From Scatophagus argus (Eukaryota > Chordata > Actinopteri > Scatophagidae): DNA of 64,000 bases. The notes beneath the pieces are model-generated. The model was not told the DNA's origin. It saw nothing but the letters and a program-made list of their open reading frames with translations, and made no database searches. Numbering within the stretch: position 1 is the first letter of the stretch; every line of letters starts with the position of its first letter. Where the stretch lies: assembly GCF_020382885.2 (NCBI RefSeq), contig NC_058516.1:9568402-9632401 (forward strand), written 5' to 3'. Below, one piece after another: positions 50,601-62,829 of the stretch. Both the position numbers and the translations under genes were made by a program.

Positions 50601-51864
50601 ATACAGCTAAAAAGCTGTCCTTGCGTGGCCTTTGGTAGTGTAAATAACACACACAGGGATTGTTTACTTGGTAAAAACCTGGGCCCATGTGGCAGTCAGC
50701 CAGACAGTGGCATGGTGTGCACATGACCTTTGAACCCCAGTGTCAATGAAGTGTCATTATCTTTCCAGTGTTAATGTCTGAATGCAAGCATAGTCTGAGA
50801 AGGAAACATAGCTTGACTTCAAAGAAAAGGATGTTTCAAGTTTTGGTCGTTTGGGAACCTCTTAGTTAGGTCTGCCAGTGAAGCAGGAGCAGAATAAAAA
50901 CACAACATGTGTTTGGGGATTAACTTTTTATTATTATTATTTTAATTAAGACCCACTGAGGCGTTAGCTAATTTCTTTAACTAGCTAAAGGGGATGCTTG
51001 CATCAAATTGGGCACAGCCGCAGGTCGAACCGGCTACATGTTCTCCCCATATGCTGCTGGCGGCGTCGTCCAACAAAGGGAATTAAAACAGTGTTCAGTA
51101 GCTGCAGTGAGGAAGGTAGCTGATATTGAGCCCAACTAAGGCACATTAACATGCATTACCACTTATCCCACAGGTTTTTTTGGTGACATAAAAGGTGCTT
51201 TTTTTCCATTTAGAACAAAATCACCAGCGAAGATACAAACATTAGCGCGACAAAACCATCGGCCATTACCAGGAGCTGATAGCCTTCTGCCCGCTAAACA
51301 GGGTGGAGACTACACATCTCCCCTCTGTTCGTTTAGGTGCAAAATTAGGTTGAAAATAAGCTCCGAGCCGGCTAAGACAGGGTCCAGGGGCTTGGCTTTG
51401 GCAACACAGCTAAGAAATACAACATAACAATAGGCTCATGTTCAACTGCCTCTCCCATGAAAGCTGCGGCTCTTTTCCAAGTCGGCACAAACGCTGCACG
51501 CCCTTTCTCCCCCAAGAAAGAGATTGTTCAATGGCCGCATAGGGATCACATACACCCCCCTCCCAGTGAAACAGCCTGCCACACCATACACATCTTTTCT
51601 AACGGGAAACAACACATTCACACCGGTTTGTGTCTTCATACCAAGTCGTCCTTTTCTTTGAGAAGTATGGTAAACATACAGTAAAACGTTAGCCTATCTA
51701 CTCTTCGCTAGAGGACACACTCTATTACGGGGGTGCCAGTGTGTAATGAACTGACATGTATTTCTGACCGACATCTTTAGTCACTAAGTATGCTTATTTA
51801 AAGAAAAGAAAAAAAAGACGTTATAGTGTAATAGTGTCGGAATGATAAAGAAATGTCCACTTAC

Positions 51865-51937
51865 AGCCAAATGGGATTCACAAAAGGGGTCCTCTCCTCC
51901 CCGGTGTTCTCTAATGGCAGCAAATATCACTGTCCTC
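51865..51937 (-). other. raph1: Candidate raph1 5' non-coding exon
   Basis: On the minus strand a pyrimidine tract (CTTCTTTTTTTCCCCCTGAG) and GGACAG acceptor precede a segment ending in ATTTGGCT|GTAAGTGG, a near-perfect donor. A CpG-containing stretch at 52085-52150 lies just upstream and could hold the first exon and promoter. Frame content is not protein-like, consistent with 5'UTR. This is inference from splice signals only. Confidence 0.3.
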
Positions 51938-52465
51938 AGGGGGAAAAAAAGAAGAAAAACTCCTGATGAAGGATGTGTTATCTGTTTTAAAGAATGAAAC
52001 TAACTAAAAACTGCCCACTGACTTCATGTTTTTTTTTCCACGTTGCCTCGTCTATACCATAAAATCCTATTCCCTTTCTCATTCTTCTCTCCCTGCCGGA
52101 GCTGCTGAGGAGACACGCTGCGCGTCTCCGTCGTTTCCTGTCCAGCCCAGATCCCATAGCTACCTTCACGGTCTGTCGAAAAAAATACTTATGTTAGAGT
52201 TGATAGCAGAGAACAGGAATGATCTAACTGAACTTAAAAAGAGACAAATTGCGGCGTTGCCCAGGTTGACCAACTGATGCATTCTCATGCAACTGAAAAC
52301 AGATGAAAAACACTGCTTTCTGGGTGCATTGGGCCGCCTAAAAGGAACATAAAATTTATTATTATATTTATTTTAAAGACTATACGGTCGAATGTCGGAG
52401 TTTTGGGCGAACAGTGAAAGCAACATCAGCATCTAGTAGCTATTAACTAATCTGTGGTTGTTAAC

Positions 52466-52505
<40 letters not shown>
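52466..52505. repeat. (TAA)n microsatellite
   Basis: About 13 TAA units. Confidence 0.95.
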
Positions 52506-52507
<2 letters not shown>

Positions 52508-52969
52508 TTAGTTAAATTAGTTAAAAAAGATATTAGATGAGTGAAGCAGCCAAATTTAACCTGGAGCTTTAACTAGAGCTCTGCATGGGTTCTTACTGGT
52601 GCTCATTTAAAGCCAGACAAATGGGACTTGTTCCAGATTAGGAGATTATTACGTGTTATCCATATGGACACATGGCATTACTAACCCGTCAATCCCCCCT
52701 CATCCATTTTCTAAGATAAAATTACAAACATTTTTAGAAAAGCATTAATCCCCACTTCACAATCCTGTGAATCTGTTACCACACAGAGTAAATATTTTCT
52801 ACCCTTTTAAGGCCTTTAATCCCTGCTCTAGGCAGTTAAACCTGAACAGAAAAAAGGCAAAGTAAAATATTGTTGCAGTTAATATAAAGATTGAAGCCAA
52901 TAGCCGTTCTCCTGGCTTGTACCTTGTGAAAAGCTACCGTCAACAAGATGATCAAAATAAAATGCTTTG

Positions 52970-52983
52970 TTGCCATCTAGTGG
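52970..52983 (-). promoter_or_regulatory. CTCF-like motif
   Basis: The minus strand reads CCACTAGATGGCAA, a full match to CCASYAGRKGGCR. It sits about 1.1 kb upstream of the cd28 start codon, between raph1 and cd28. Confidence 0.45.
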
Positions 52984-54052
52984 CTCAAGATATGTACTGC
53001 ACGTTGAATTGCCCATTTTATGGAAACAGACATAGGCTTTTAAAAAAGGTTAAAAACTCATATCTTGACTGTACACCATGCTGTTACAGCACAAGCACTT
53101 TTCAAATACATATATTACCTGTGGTTTTGTCACTCTGTGTGCATGTGTGTGTGCCTTAGCCAATGACTCATAGCCTACCATATAAAGATACAGTTTCTTT
53201 CTCACTTGACAAATCTTGTCTGCCACCCAGTTTTTGGGCAAGCCATGCCTTTATGAGAGACTCTGACACTTTTGCAGTCACACAAACTATGTTCAGTAAA
53301 CCTTTCTACATGGTACACTGAATCATTACACTTCACGACACTCACTTCACCCCAAACTTTGGCTGTAAATTATTTTTCCTCATACTGTTATACAGGTATG
53401 AGGAAAATACAGCTTCCCATTAGAAAATACACATATTTATGGAGGGATATTTCCTGTAATCTATCTTGCAGTGCTCATATGGACTACATTTTAGTACCAC
53501 AGTTTCCTAACAACTTTGCATCACTGCCACTACATTGGTAGTTTCATTCAAGAGTTATTTATTCTGGTCTATAAACAGGTAACCCAAACAATTCTTTGTC
53601 TCCACACAATGATAAAAGACAACACTCTACAGCAGCTTCCAAAATACTTCTGGTTACTTGATAGGAACAGTCTGTTTTGGTCTAAATGAACACACTACTG
53701 TAGGGTTAAATGAACAAAACTACAGGCACCAAAGGTCACAAAAACTTCACGAAAGAGTGGAAACTTCAGAGGAGGAGGAGTTGTTACAGGATGTTTTCCT
53801 TTAACAGAGGATGTGTAAGGCTCAGTCACTGCAGCACCGTGGGAGTGTTTCAGTCAGAGACCAAATGAGGATATGATACATTACAGTCAGAGGTATGCGT
53901 GCATGGAACCAGGGTTTGACGGATCAGATCTCTCTGAAGACTACTTTTAATGCAGTTTGTTGGAGGGGCTTGAAGTTTTAGGTGATGAGGGAATGCCTCG
54001 AGGGTGTCTTTCTGCTGGAGGCGAGTTCACACTCTCAGTGCAAAGGATCAAG

Positions 54053-56642
54053 ATGAGTGCTTGGTGGACGTTCATGATCCTCTTGGGCTGCAGATTATCT
54101 CACGCCGCTCAGTCTCAGAGCACCTGCATCTTCAATTGTAAGTTGTATTGCAACACATATATTTTAAGAAAACCGTTCTTATTATTTAATATGGTCAAGG
54201 ATACCGAGGGAACTTCTCGACTATAAATCGGCTATTATTTGACTAACTACAACTTTACGGGATGCGTATGTGGTTACAGTGGGATGGTGGGTTTCATTTT
54301 TAAACACTGAGGTTAGCAAACTCATAAGTAGCGGATGTATCTGTTGCTAATAGTGAATCTATTCTCAGTTATTAAAGGAAAGGAATAAATTATCTCCTCA
54401 CCCAAGGACCAATGGAAAGTCAGGTGAAGTTTCTCAATTCACAAAACATTTCTGGAGCTTTACAGCATAACAGACAGGTGTGCACTGACGCTTTCATTTT
54501 AGTGGCCAAAGGGAAGATTTTGGCTTAATAGGAGTGTAAATAATTTTTTGAATCAGTTTGGTATGTCAAATCTATAGAGCCAATTATGATTTTTTTTTTG
54601 TTGTTGTTGTTCTTTTGGATTAGATTTTTAACATATTAAAACAAATCACCATCTGCTTCAATTGTTTAGGAGAATACTGCAGCACTGTTTTGTTGTGAAG
54701 CTACAAAGAAGGACTAGGAAACTAAATCTGACTTTCTATTGGGATAGGGGTGAGTAAAATAACGACCAGATTTTCATTTTTGGGTGAACTGTTCCTTTAA
54801 TTGTTTATCTGGTGATTAGTACCTAAGATGTCCCTCTTAATGCTGGATGAATTTTTGACTGAGAAATAAACTTTGGGACAATTTTTGGCTTAGATACGGC
54901 GCAAAAAGGCTTTCATTTCAACACCAGTTGATACAACAAATAGCACTAAATCACATAAACCACAAGTCTGCGGCTGACTCAAATGTAACACTCACATGAC
55001 AAATGTCTGTTATTCAAGTGAAATGTGGAGCTGGTTGAAAGAAATAAATGTGCTTAGATGTGCAATTATTGAATAAATTCCATGTGGGGGTGGAGGGTTG
55101 CTGTGAAATGATGAGTGTGAGTTTCAAAGGCAGAACTTGAACTGGGGGAGTTTAATGCACATACATTAATCTTTGCAGGAGTCGTAGCTGAAAGAAGAAG
55201 CCATTTCCTTTGCAAAGGTGTTTGTTTACAGAAAAAGACGCAGACATCCTGACTCGGGTTTATGGCATCTATAGACGCACTTTTTCCCTTTTTCAAAATT
55301 GTCCTTAAATCACACCCGGCTGTGTGTTTGCAAGCTCATAAATTATATCGTGTTTGTAAGAGACATTTATCATCAGGTATCAGAGCAAAATCATTTTCTT
55401 TTTCTCTCCAGATCAGCTGAAAACTGTCTGCGTGCCTGCCAGAGGTAATGCGTCAGTGCCCTGCCCGGAGCTGTCCACTGGAGAGGCAAAGTTCAACCTT
55501 TTTCATGACGAGCAAATCATTTACAACTTGACATGCGAAAGCAAAGGAGACACGCCACAGTGTAAACCACCACACAGGACAGTGGGGGTGGAACCTCATG
55601 TAAACTCAGAAAATAACTCGGTCAGTTTTGTGCTCACCGGAGTGAATGCCAGTCACCACGGCGTCTACAGATGTGAGAGAACCTCATTATTCCCTCCGCC
55701 TCTTATAACAGCATCAAGTCAAGTGTGGATCGTGGTGCTCGTAGAAGGTAAATATTCCAAAGAGCTGTTGAGGTTCTCCAACAAACATCAGGTGCACATA
55801 GAACATTTTGTGTACAAATGTGTCCTGTCCAATAAATATTTCCTGAATGTGTTTTGTCCAGGTCACCAATGCAGAAAAATGTGCACAAATGAAAGTGAGA
55901 ACAATGATGGAAAGAATGAAGGGCAAACCTGTGGATTCCACTGGCTCTGGATTGTTGTAGTTGTCAGCGTCTACAGCATAATCGTCACCGTCGTTGCCGT
56001 CGTCATCTGGGTAGGTTATTCCTTAAAGACAAAAAACAAGCGATGTATAGAAGCATTTCAGTTTAAAAGTTTATACCCGAGCAGGAAGAAGCGTGATGTT
56101 AAAACAGAGCCACACGTATTTTGCAAGGCATCTTTGCAAGAAATTTGATCTTCTTCAAAAACATCCATGAAAGTTTTTAATATTCTGAATTTGCTCACAC
56201 TTTTTGATTTTTTTAGTTCCTAAAAAAAAACAAAACATTTGTTTTTCCATCAAGATTATCTAAGTTAAGTTTGGGTTTTACATATTCATGTATGTGTTTG
56301 TTCATTTCTCATGGCCTGAAAATAGTCAGCCATGTCTATAAAAAAACAAAAAAAAAGAAAATTGTTGAAATCAACTTTTGACAATCCCACCATGTGTAAT
56401 ATTTGAATTGAGAGACGTGAGCCAAGAGAATAAGAAAAACTTGTGGCCTCTGTCCTGAATGACAGCTACGGCCCCTCCGGTTACTCATGATACACCATGA
56501 ACTCTTTTGACCTTTGCTTGTCTTCCAGGTTAAGTTGAGGAAGGTGGATACCGACAATGACTACATGAACACCAAACCCAGAGCGCACAGAGAGCGGAGG
56601 AAGAAGAAAGGGCTGCTAAATCCTGTGCCAAGATACTGCTGA
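54053..56642 (+). CDS. cd28: T-cell costimulatory receptor CD28
   Basis: A single-pass IgV-type receptor that gives the second signal in T-cell activation. Exons 54053-54137, 55412-55747, 55862-56010 and 56529-56642 join in frame to 227 aa (human 220), with the four-exon, phase 1-1-0 layout of the CD28 family. Residues 1-20 are the signal peptide. The IgV domain has likely disulphides using C46, C70, C79 and C116 (GVYRCERT) and four N-x-S/T sites. L121-FPPP-L126 sits where mammals have MYPPPY. C144/C148/C164 in the stalk may include the dimer cysteine. The TM is about residues 168-190. The tail has Y202-MNT and a basic RERRKKKG run. The raph1-cd28 adjacency matches human 2q33. CTLA4 is less likely given the YMN tail and the neighbour. 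An in-frame upstream ATG (53957) exists, but the signal peptide favours 54053. Confidence 0.89.
54372..54800. mobile_element. Non-autonomous element (MITE-like) in cd28 intron 1
   Basis: Perfect 9-bp terminal inverted repeats, TTAAAGGAA at 54372-54380 and TTCCTTTAA at 54792-54800, bound a 429-bp segment. Its inner ends read ...ctcctcaccca and gggtgagta...tttgggtgaact, as in a fish repeat with 'ttttgggtgaactattcctttaa' ends recalled from memory. No coding capacity. Confidence 0.7.
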
Positions 56643-57606
56643 TTACCCTGCATCATCGGAACGAACCACCACATGGACAGCTGTACCCCCACCCCCCACC
56701 CCCACCCCCCTGTCCCCACCGGTTCAGATACAAATGTGGGGTCCTTGAACTAGCTTGGCCTGGCAGGACATTATTGAGACTGTCAGTAGTTTTGTGTCTA
56801 CATGGCGAAAGTAGGCGCTCCTCTCATAATTACATAAAAAATATCACACCAGACAGTTTTTTGGTTTTGCTCATCTCCTGTTTCACCCACTCACTGTGTC
56901 TGCCTGTCTCACTCACACACACACACACACACAGAATTTGTAGCTGGAACCCCTATCTCTGTGGTTGAAACAGAAGGAGTTGTCTGAGCGAGGGGATTTA
57001 ACCACATTATGAGGGTTCTCTCTCAGCTTGTAATCTCCGCATGACATCATGTGAGTAAAGCACGACCACAATTTTAAAATTTTCTGAGGCGGTAATGCCC
57101 CATTAGCGGCACACTTCTTTTTCCAGTGTGCAAGCACTTTTTTTTCTCTTCTAAGAAATCAGAAAGTGTTCATGAACAGTTAACATCAGATGAGGTGTAG
57201 ATACGCAACAGGGAGAGGCACACGCGAACAATAACAATCTGCACCATTTCCTGTCTGGCCCCTCCCTTCATTTTCTCTGTGCTTTCTGCAAGATGTGGCT
57301 GCTTCAAAGGGTTTCCACCTTCACCTTGCTCACCTTGCAGTTTCTGTGCAGTTACTGCATGCACATACACTTCTTTAATTGGTGTCATTCAACCGCATGG
57401 TCTTACTCATCAAATACCACATGCAACAGCAAGATTAACATATTGTTTCTGTTAGGTTTCTAAGACATTTTGGGACTTTGGCAGATGATTAAAAGCAAAA
57501 ACACTTATAATAACAGATTTTTTTTCCCCCTTCCCACGCAGTCACTCTTCCCATTAAGAATGACACACTTAAATCATTGAAATTTAAATCATTTCCTGTG
57601 ATCACT

Positions 57607-57612
57607 TTTATT
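57607..57612 (-). promoter_or_regulatory. Candidate polyadenylation signal of fastkd2
   Basis: AATAAA on the minus strand, about 120 bases past the fastkd2 stop codon. Confidence 0.55.
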
Positions 57613-57732
57613 TAAATGCTTTCATATATATATCCATTTCTTCTGTATTGTTTACAAAGCTCTGAACAGCACAACAAAATCCATGTGCTCATGTTGATGA
57701 CGCACACTACTGAGTCAGTCCCTTGGCATCCA

Positions 57733-60700
57733 TTAAAACAGGGAAATCCATCTCAAAGACTCCAGTCGCTCCGTTTCGGGTTGTGGGTCCGATCCGTGCT
57801 GTTCTGGAAAAATCTGTCTCCTGAGGGACTCCGTCCTCACGTTCTCAGACATGGACTGCAGCTCCCGCTCCACTACCTGGAAAACAGGAGTATGGATCAT
57901 GCAAATGTCATGAAGTACACTCAACACTGAGACTTCTTCCACTGGCAGTAGTTAAATATGCAGTTGCACGTTCCCAGTAAACAGAATTTCTTTGCCAGGT
58001 GCTTCAGTAACTACTGGATACTTAGCAAAAGAAGAGCCAAACTCAATAAGTGATCATCTCTGATTATCTCACCAAGACATGGTCGTATCCCAGGATCTTC
58101 AGATGGCGAATCTCAACGGCCAGAGGACCGCAGGGTTTGGACGTACCGAAGCAAAAAGGCTGTGGTGGGCAAATTACTGCGATTCTAGGACATGAAAACA
58201 AGGGTTTCTGAGTTTTAAAAAAGGTCAAAATATGAAGAGCAGGGCAGATTGTGGCTTTCTTTTTACTGAAGTGGTGCACTTTCTTCTTCTGACTTCCTTT
58301 GGCACACAGGTAAGAACAGATGTTGTGCAATACAAGCAACAAAATCTTTCATCATTTTTCAGGGCATCATACACTATCAGAAGAATTTGGTTGAATTCGG
58401 GCAAAATGCACCACCAGGCTCAACAAAAATCTGTTTAGCTACCTAAAAATGTGCAAACAACAACAAAAAATAAATAAATAAATAAAAACAGTGAAGTTTT
58501 TCTTTTCGGATTTGATTTTTTTTTTCATATCAATTTTTTTTTCCCTCCAAAGTGTGTCGCTCAGTTAAAGCAAGTGACAATCTTAAACCTTTAAATGAGT
58601 TCAAAATGGGATTTGAACTTTAATCACTCTGTGGAGTTAAATTTACGTAATAAGCAGCAACCCTTTTACGGCACTATTTTATGCTCTGAGGAGCTCTACG
58701 TAACAGTCCAAGGTGGAAACTTAAAACGCTTTGATGCATGTGTGCGTCAATGCCCGACACTGACGGTGCAGAAAGCCAAAACATCCTCTGCACCTGCTTT
58801 CAAGTCATCAAACATGACGCGAACATGCTAAAGAAAAAAAAAAAAACAACAAAAAAAAAAAGCAAACCGGCATCTTACCTTTGACTGCTCCCTGCTGGAG
58901 AGGACTCTTCTCCTGCCTGACTGCTCGCTTCAGTCACAGAGGTTTGGTTTGGCAGAGGTTTGGTTATCACACCGTCTGAGTGTCAGCACACATGAACACA
59001 GGCAGTTAGTAGCATCACAGCTGTAAAACTAGCTATTTTATGTCTTTCAGTTACAGAGTACAATGCATAAACAGTGAACTGATGTTAGGGTAGTGATCAG
59101 TTACATAAAGGGAACAGAAAAAAAGATTAGCCTGCCTATCATGGCCTTTTTTTATACCATGACTCAACAAGACTTCAATTACACTTATCTGAGCTTGACT
59201 CCAGGTTCAATGGGAATTCCAGTTATTTTAAACCTCAGCTCTGTATTTCCATATTTTGGTGTGGGAATGATTCACAGAAACCAAAGGTTAAAAGAATTGG
59301 TTAAGTAGTCCACATAAAACGTGCATTTTTGCCACTCATGGGCTGAGGTTGTTATTCAAAGTGGAAAGGTAAAGCCCAAACTCCTTTCTCCAGCTATGAA
59401 CCACATTTTCCCTGACGTCTTCCTTCAACAGCTCACATCCCGCGGGACTTCAGAGCGAGACTTCTTTAGTGACACCTATGTTTCTGGGTAAACAAGAAAG
59501 GATTCTACTCTTTAACAAAAAGGCTAAAAATGATCTTTTCTGTTATGTTGTCAGACACTTACAGTTACCACCTAGCCTGTGAGTGGCAAAAAAGGACTTT
59601 TAGTGCATGTAATTTTGACGGTCGCAATTTCCTGAAAGGATCAACTTGGGTCCATTGCAGCTGTGTTGCAGCTGCCAGCTGAGATGAACAACTGGACCAG
59701 TTCCAAAAATTTTAGTTAGTATGAACCATTTACACATCAAGAAATGCAAATATAAACCCCAGATTAAAAAAAAAAAAAAAGTACTTCAATTTCTCTTTAC
59801 CAATGAAGTAGAAGTTCTCCGCCACCACGTTCTCCTGTAGAGTTACATCTCCCTGGTCCTGCAACACACTTTGCAGGCTCTGCGTGAGCCACAGGTTAAC
59901 TGATGAACTGCTGAAAACGGGATCTCCCAGGACAAACGGGGGTACAGTCAGAGCAACGGGGAGCGGAGGACGGTCGAGACTGAGGCACAAGTGGACTGTC
60001 TGAAACATTTTCTCGTCTCTGTGGAGACGGCTGGGCTCTGATGAGAAACAAAGGAAGTTAAGTCAGGTGATACTGAGAGAGAAGTTGGCAGACAAAAAAA
60101 ATTGGAGGAGGAAAAGAGGAGAATAAGAAGTGGCAAGGCAGAAAAGGACAGACTACGTTGAAAGGAGTGTGCATGTATGAGCGAGTCCTTACCCGTAGTC
60201 CTAAACTGCTCTAGTGTACTGCTCTCCAGAAGTTGCTGCAATGGTCCAGAGGGGAAGTGGCCCATTAGACACAGGTAGTATACCGATCTTAACAACTCAA
60301 TCCCAGACATCTTGGGCAGATAAGAGTCCAGAACTTGACAGAGACTATCCAAAAACCTGGGAACAGCAATTTAAAAAAACAACAAAGACATCAATCCTGG
60401 AAACCAACCATCATGAAAGTTATGAGTTAAGATAATGAGGAAAAAATTATTGTAAGGCAACTAGTAGTAGAGTAGCTGTGCAACTCAGAGCAGGAAGCAA
60501 AACTTTGTTTTACGTAAACTAATTCATTGAACAAAACACTTCTTCACTAAGCTGAAAGTGAGCAACCTAAGTAATCAATAAGTAACAGGAACTTGGAACA
60601 GCAAGATGAAACCCAACAAAGACAAATGGTCCTTGAAAGGTGGAAACATGTGAGGAACCTACCGTTGCCTTTGGTGTTGCAGGTCATAGTTAAAAAAGGA

Positions 60701-62829
60701 GTACACTTTGAGGACAAAGAGGAGGTCTTTCAGTGTCAGAGCGTCTGGATTGGCGATCACCTTCTGAGCAAATGCCTCCATTAATGCATCGGGACAGAAG
60801 GTGAGTTTCTCTAATGAAGACAGGATGAGGATCAACTGAACAGAGGAGGGAAAAGGCGACAGCTTGGGTTATGACCTGAAACAATTCATACTATTTTAAT
60901 GTGAGTCCAGGCATGATACAACGGCCAAATGTAATTGACGACGTGTCATATTTAATACTTCACAAAAAAAGGAATAGAAAAGAGTTGCAGCACCTGTTTG
61001 TTGTTCCATATGTCTATCATAGAGGCGGCATAGTCTGAAATGTCAGTGAGCAGTGAGAGGTCTCTGTAGCGCAACTCCCAATAAGACTTCAGAATTGTTA
61101 ACAAGCTGTTGAAGGGGAACACATGGAGGTTTTCTACCACAGGGGACAGATAAGGGAAAAAAAAAAGAAAAAGAAAAAGAGTAGGTTGGTAAAACCATAA
61201 AAACAGAAGTCTTTTCATGTGTTTTATATTTCAGGCTCTGTTTTGGCTGATTCATTCAAGCAAACTCTGCCAAGATGTTTTCCAATTTTATCACCACGCA
61301 ATTACTCCTAACAAAATGTATGTATTTTCTTTAAATTGGACTATAGGTTTTACCTTTGATCTTACCACTGCAGACATCCAGCAGTGGTCTAGAGTAGAAG
61401 CCCATTGTGACCATAGTAGAGATCATGTACTTGGTATTGGGAAGGGTGAACTGGTCTGTCATTGATAAAGCCTTTTTCTGCAGAAAGCACAGTGTGCAGG
61501 TTATTTTTGGTGATGACCAGTATTTCAAAACTCCAATGCTGCAGTGAGAAAGATGTCATCAATAAACCACCTGTAAGGGGTCACCGTGACATTTCAGGTA
61601 CGATGAGACTGACAAACGTGGTGTCTCAAAAAAAAACCACTGAAATATCTTTAATAGAAAAAATTAATCCGTTAAAGTCGACAAGAATTAGACACTGTGC
61701 TGTCTTCAAGGACATGCCTTCTACAAGAGTATGGTCAAAACCAAGTCTCGTAAACCAACCTCTAGTTTCCGTTTGAGGTACAGTGGGACGTCTTTCCCCA
61801 AAACACGCATCATGGTTTGGAGAGCCACTACATTCTTGATCGTGGGAAGACGGGCCTCGACTAGCAGCCTGGGATGCAGCCATAAAAAACAGTGATGTGA
61901 ATTGATCGAAAGGTTTGACCATTGAGGTATTTATATTCCGCTTTAAAATTCTGATCATTTCATAATCCTGACCTCATGCCCTCCTTCTGTGTGGCGACGT
62001 TGGGGGTGTCCTCCATGTTTGTCAGACAGCTGGCTAAGATGGACAGTCCCTTTTCATCAAAGTTATTCAGTTTCTCCTGTTAGTGGACAATAAACGGCGT
62101 TACAAAACCAACACAAAACATTAACAAAGCAACCAAAATATTGCCAATATTATAACACGTTTGCTTGCTGTTCCATCATATTTCACTGCCTACCTGGCAG
62201 ACCCGGAGGAAAGTCTGGACCACACGGCTACTTTGGGGAACTCCCAGTCTGACAAGACCCACAAGAGAGTAAGCAACGTCCTCGTTGCTCATGTGTCCCA
62301 CACTTTTAATGGCCGTCTGCAGTAGCCTGTCAAATGCAGGATGCTCGAACATCAGCTGCAGCTCATAGCGCTGCTGCTCAACTGACATCTTCTTAATGGT
62401 CGAACTCATGTGGCTCAGGCAGTTGCTCACCTGTCGAATCGTGGGTGCGTATCGACAGGTGAGGTCTAACACGTCCGATGGGGAGCCACATTGCGACAAG
62501 TGGTCATTAAAAGCGAACCCCGTGTGTCCTCGACTTGTCTCTGCGGGAAGCGAAGACTCTGTCCCTGGAGACGAGAGATGCTCTTTGGCTTCCAAGTGCT
62601 CCTCACTGTAAAACTTATCCTGCGAGTAAAACCTCTCTGACCCGACAAGACTCCGAACCATGGACGCCTGGCTTTGCCTAGTGCTCCAAATGTGTGCCAA
62701 CTGTTGACCGGAGAAAGATGCGTCTTTGACTGATGCTGTCACCGGGAAACTGCGCTGCTGCCAAAAAGACCTGCGGCTGCAAAAGCGCAGGCTCCTTCTC
62801 ATGACCTCCGTTGTCACCCAGACAGACAT
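57733..62829 (-). CDS. fastkd2: FAST kinase domain-containing protein 2, mitochondrial
   Basis: FASTKD2 is a mitochondrial RNA-granule protein needed for 16S rRNA and mt-mRNA handling. Exons: 62194-62829, 61973-62076, 61760-61868, 61366-61477, 60994-61133, 60663-60835, 60193-60356, 59801-60037, 58879-58975, 58073-58184 and 57733-57876. Frame is kept throughout, giving 675 aa (human 710). The N-terminus is Arg-rich without acids (MRRSLRFCSRRSFWQQRSF), as in a mitochondrial presequence; ATGs at 62829 and 62802 are both possible starts. LGKDVPLYLKRKLE and the helical repeats match FASTKD2. The FAST_1/FAST_2 region covers the middle to about residue 480. The RAP domain starts near 591 (RIAVICPPQPFCFGTSKPCG, IRHLKILGYDHVLV). 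The head-to-head partner mdh1b, as in human 2q33.3, supports the paralogue choice. Confidence 0.94.
59320..59615. mobile_element. MITE-like inverted-repeat element in fastkd2 intron 8
   Basis: TTTTTGCCACTCATGGGCT at 59326-59344 is matched on the opposite strand at 59574-59592 (17 of 19 bases), with GTGCA/TGCAC just outside each arm. The inner about 230 bases have no coding content. The structure is seen directly; the class is inferred. Confidence 0.55.

Larger units (their letters stand above)
29312..53900. other. Gene-poor stretch: raph1 5' introns/upstream DNA up to cd28
   Basis: The raph1 ATG exon is preceded directly by an acceptor (TGTGTGTGCAG|ATG), so at least one 5' non-coding exon lies further right, and much of this 24 kb is likely raph1 intron. 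I find no supported protein gene. Contents that can be named are a LINE fragment (30080-30568), a SINE (36028-36200), repeats at 34815-35040 and 38436-38640, many simple repeats, two CTCF-like motifs and one candidate 5'UTR exon near 51.9 kb. All open frames here are short and lack family features. Confidence 0.6.
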
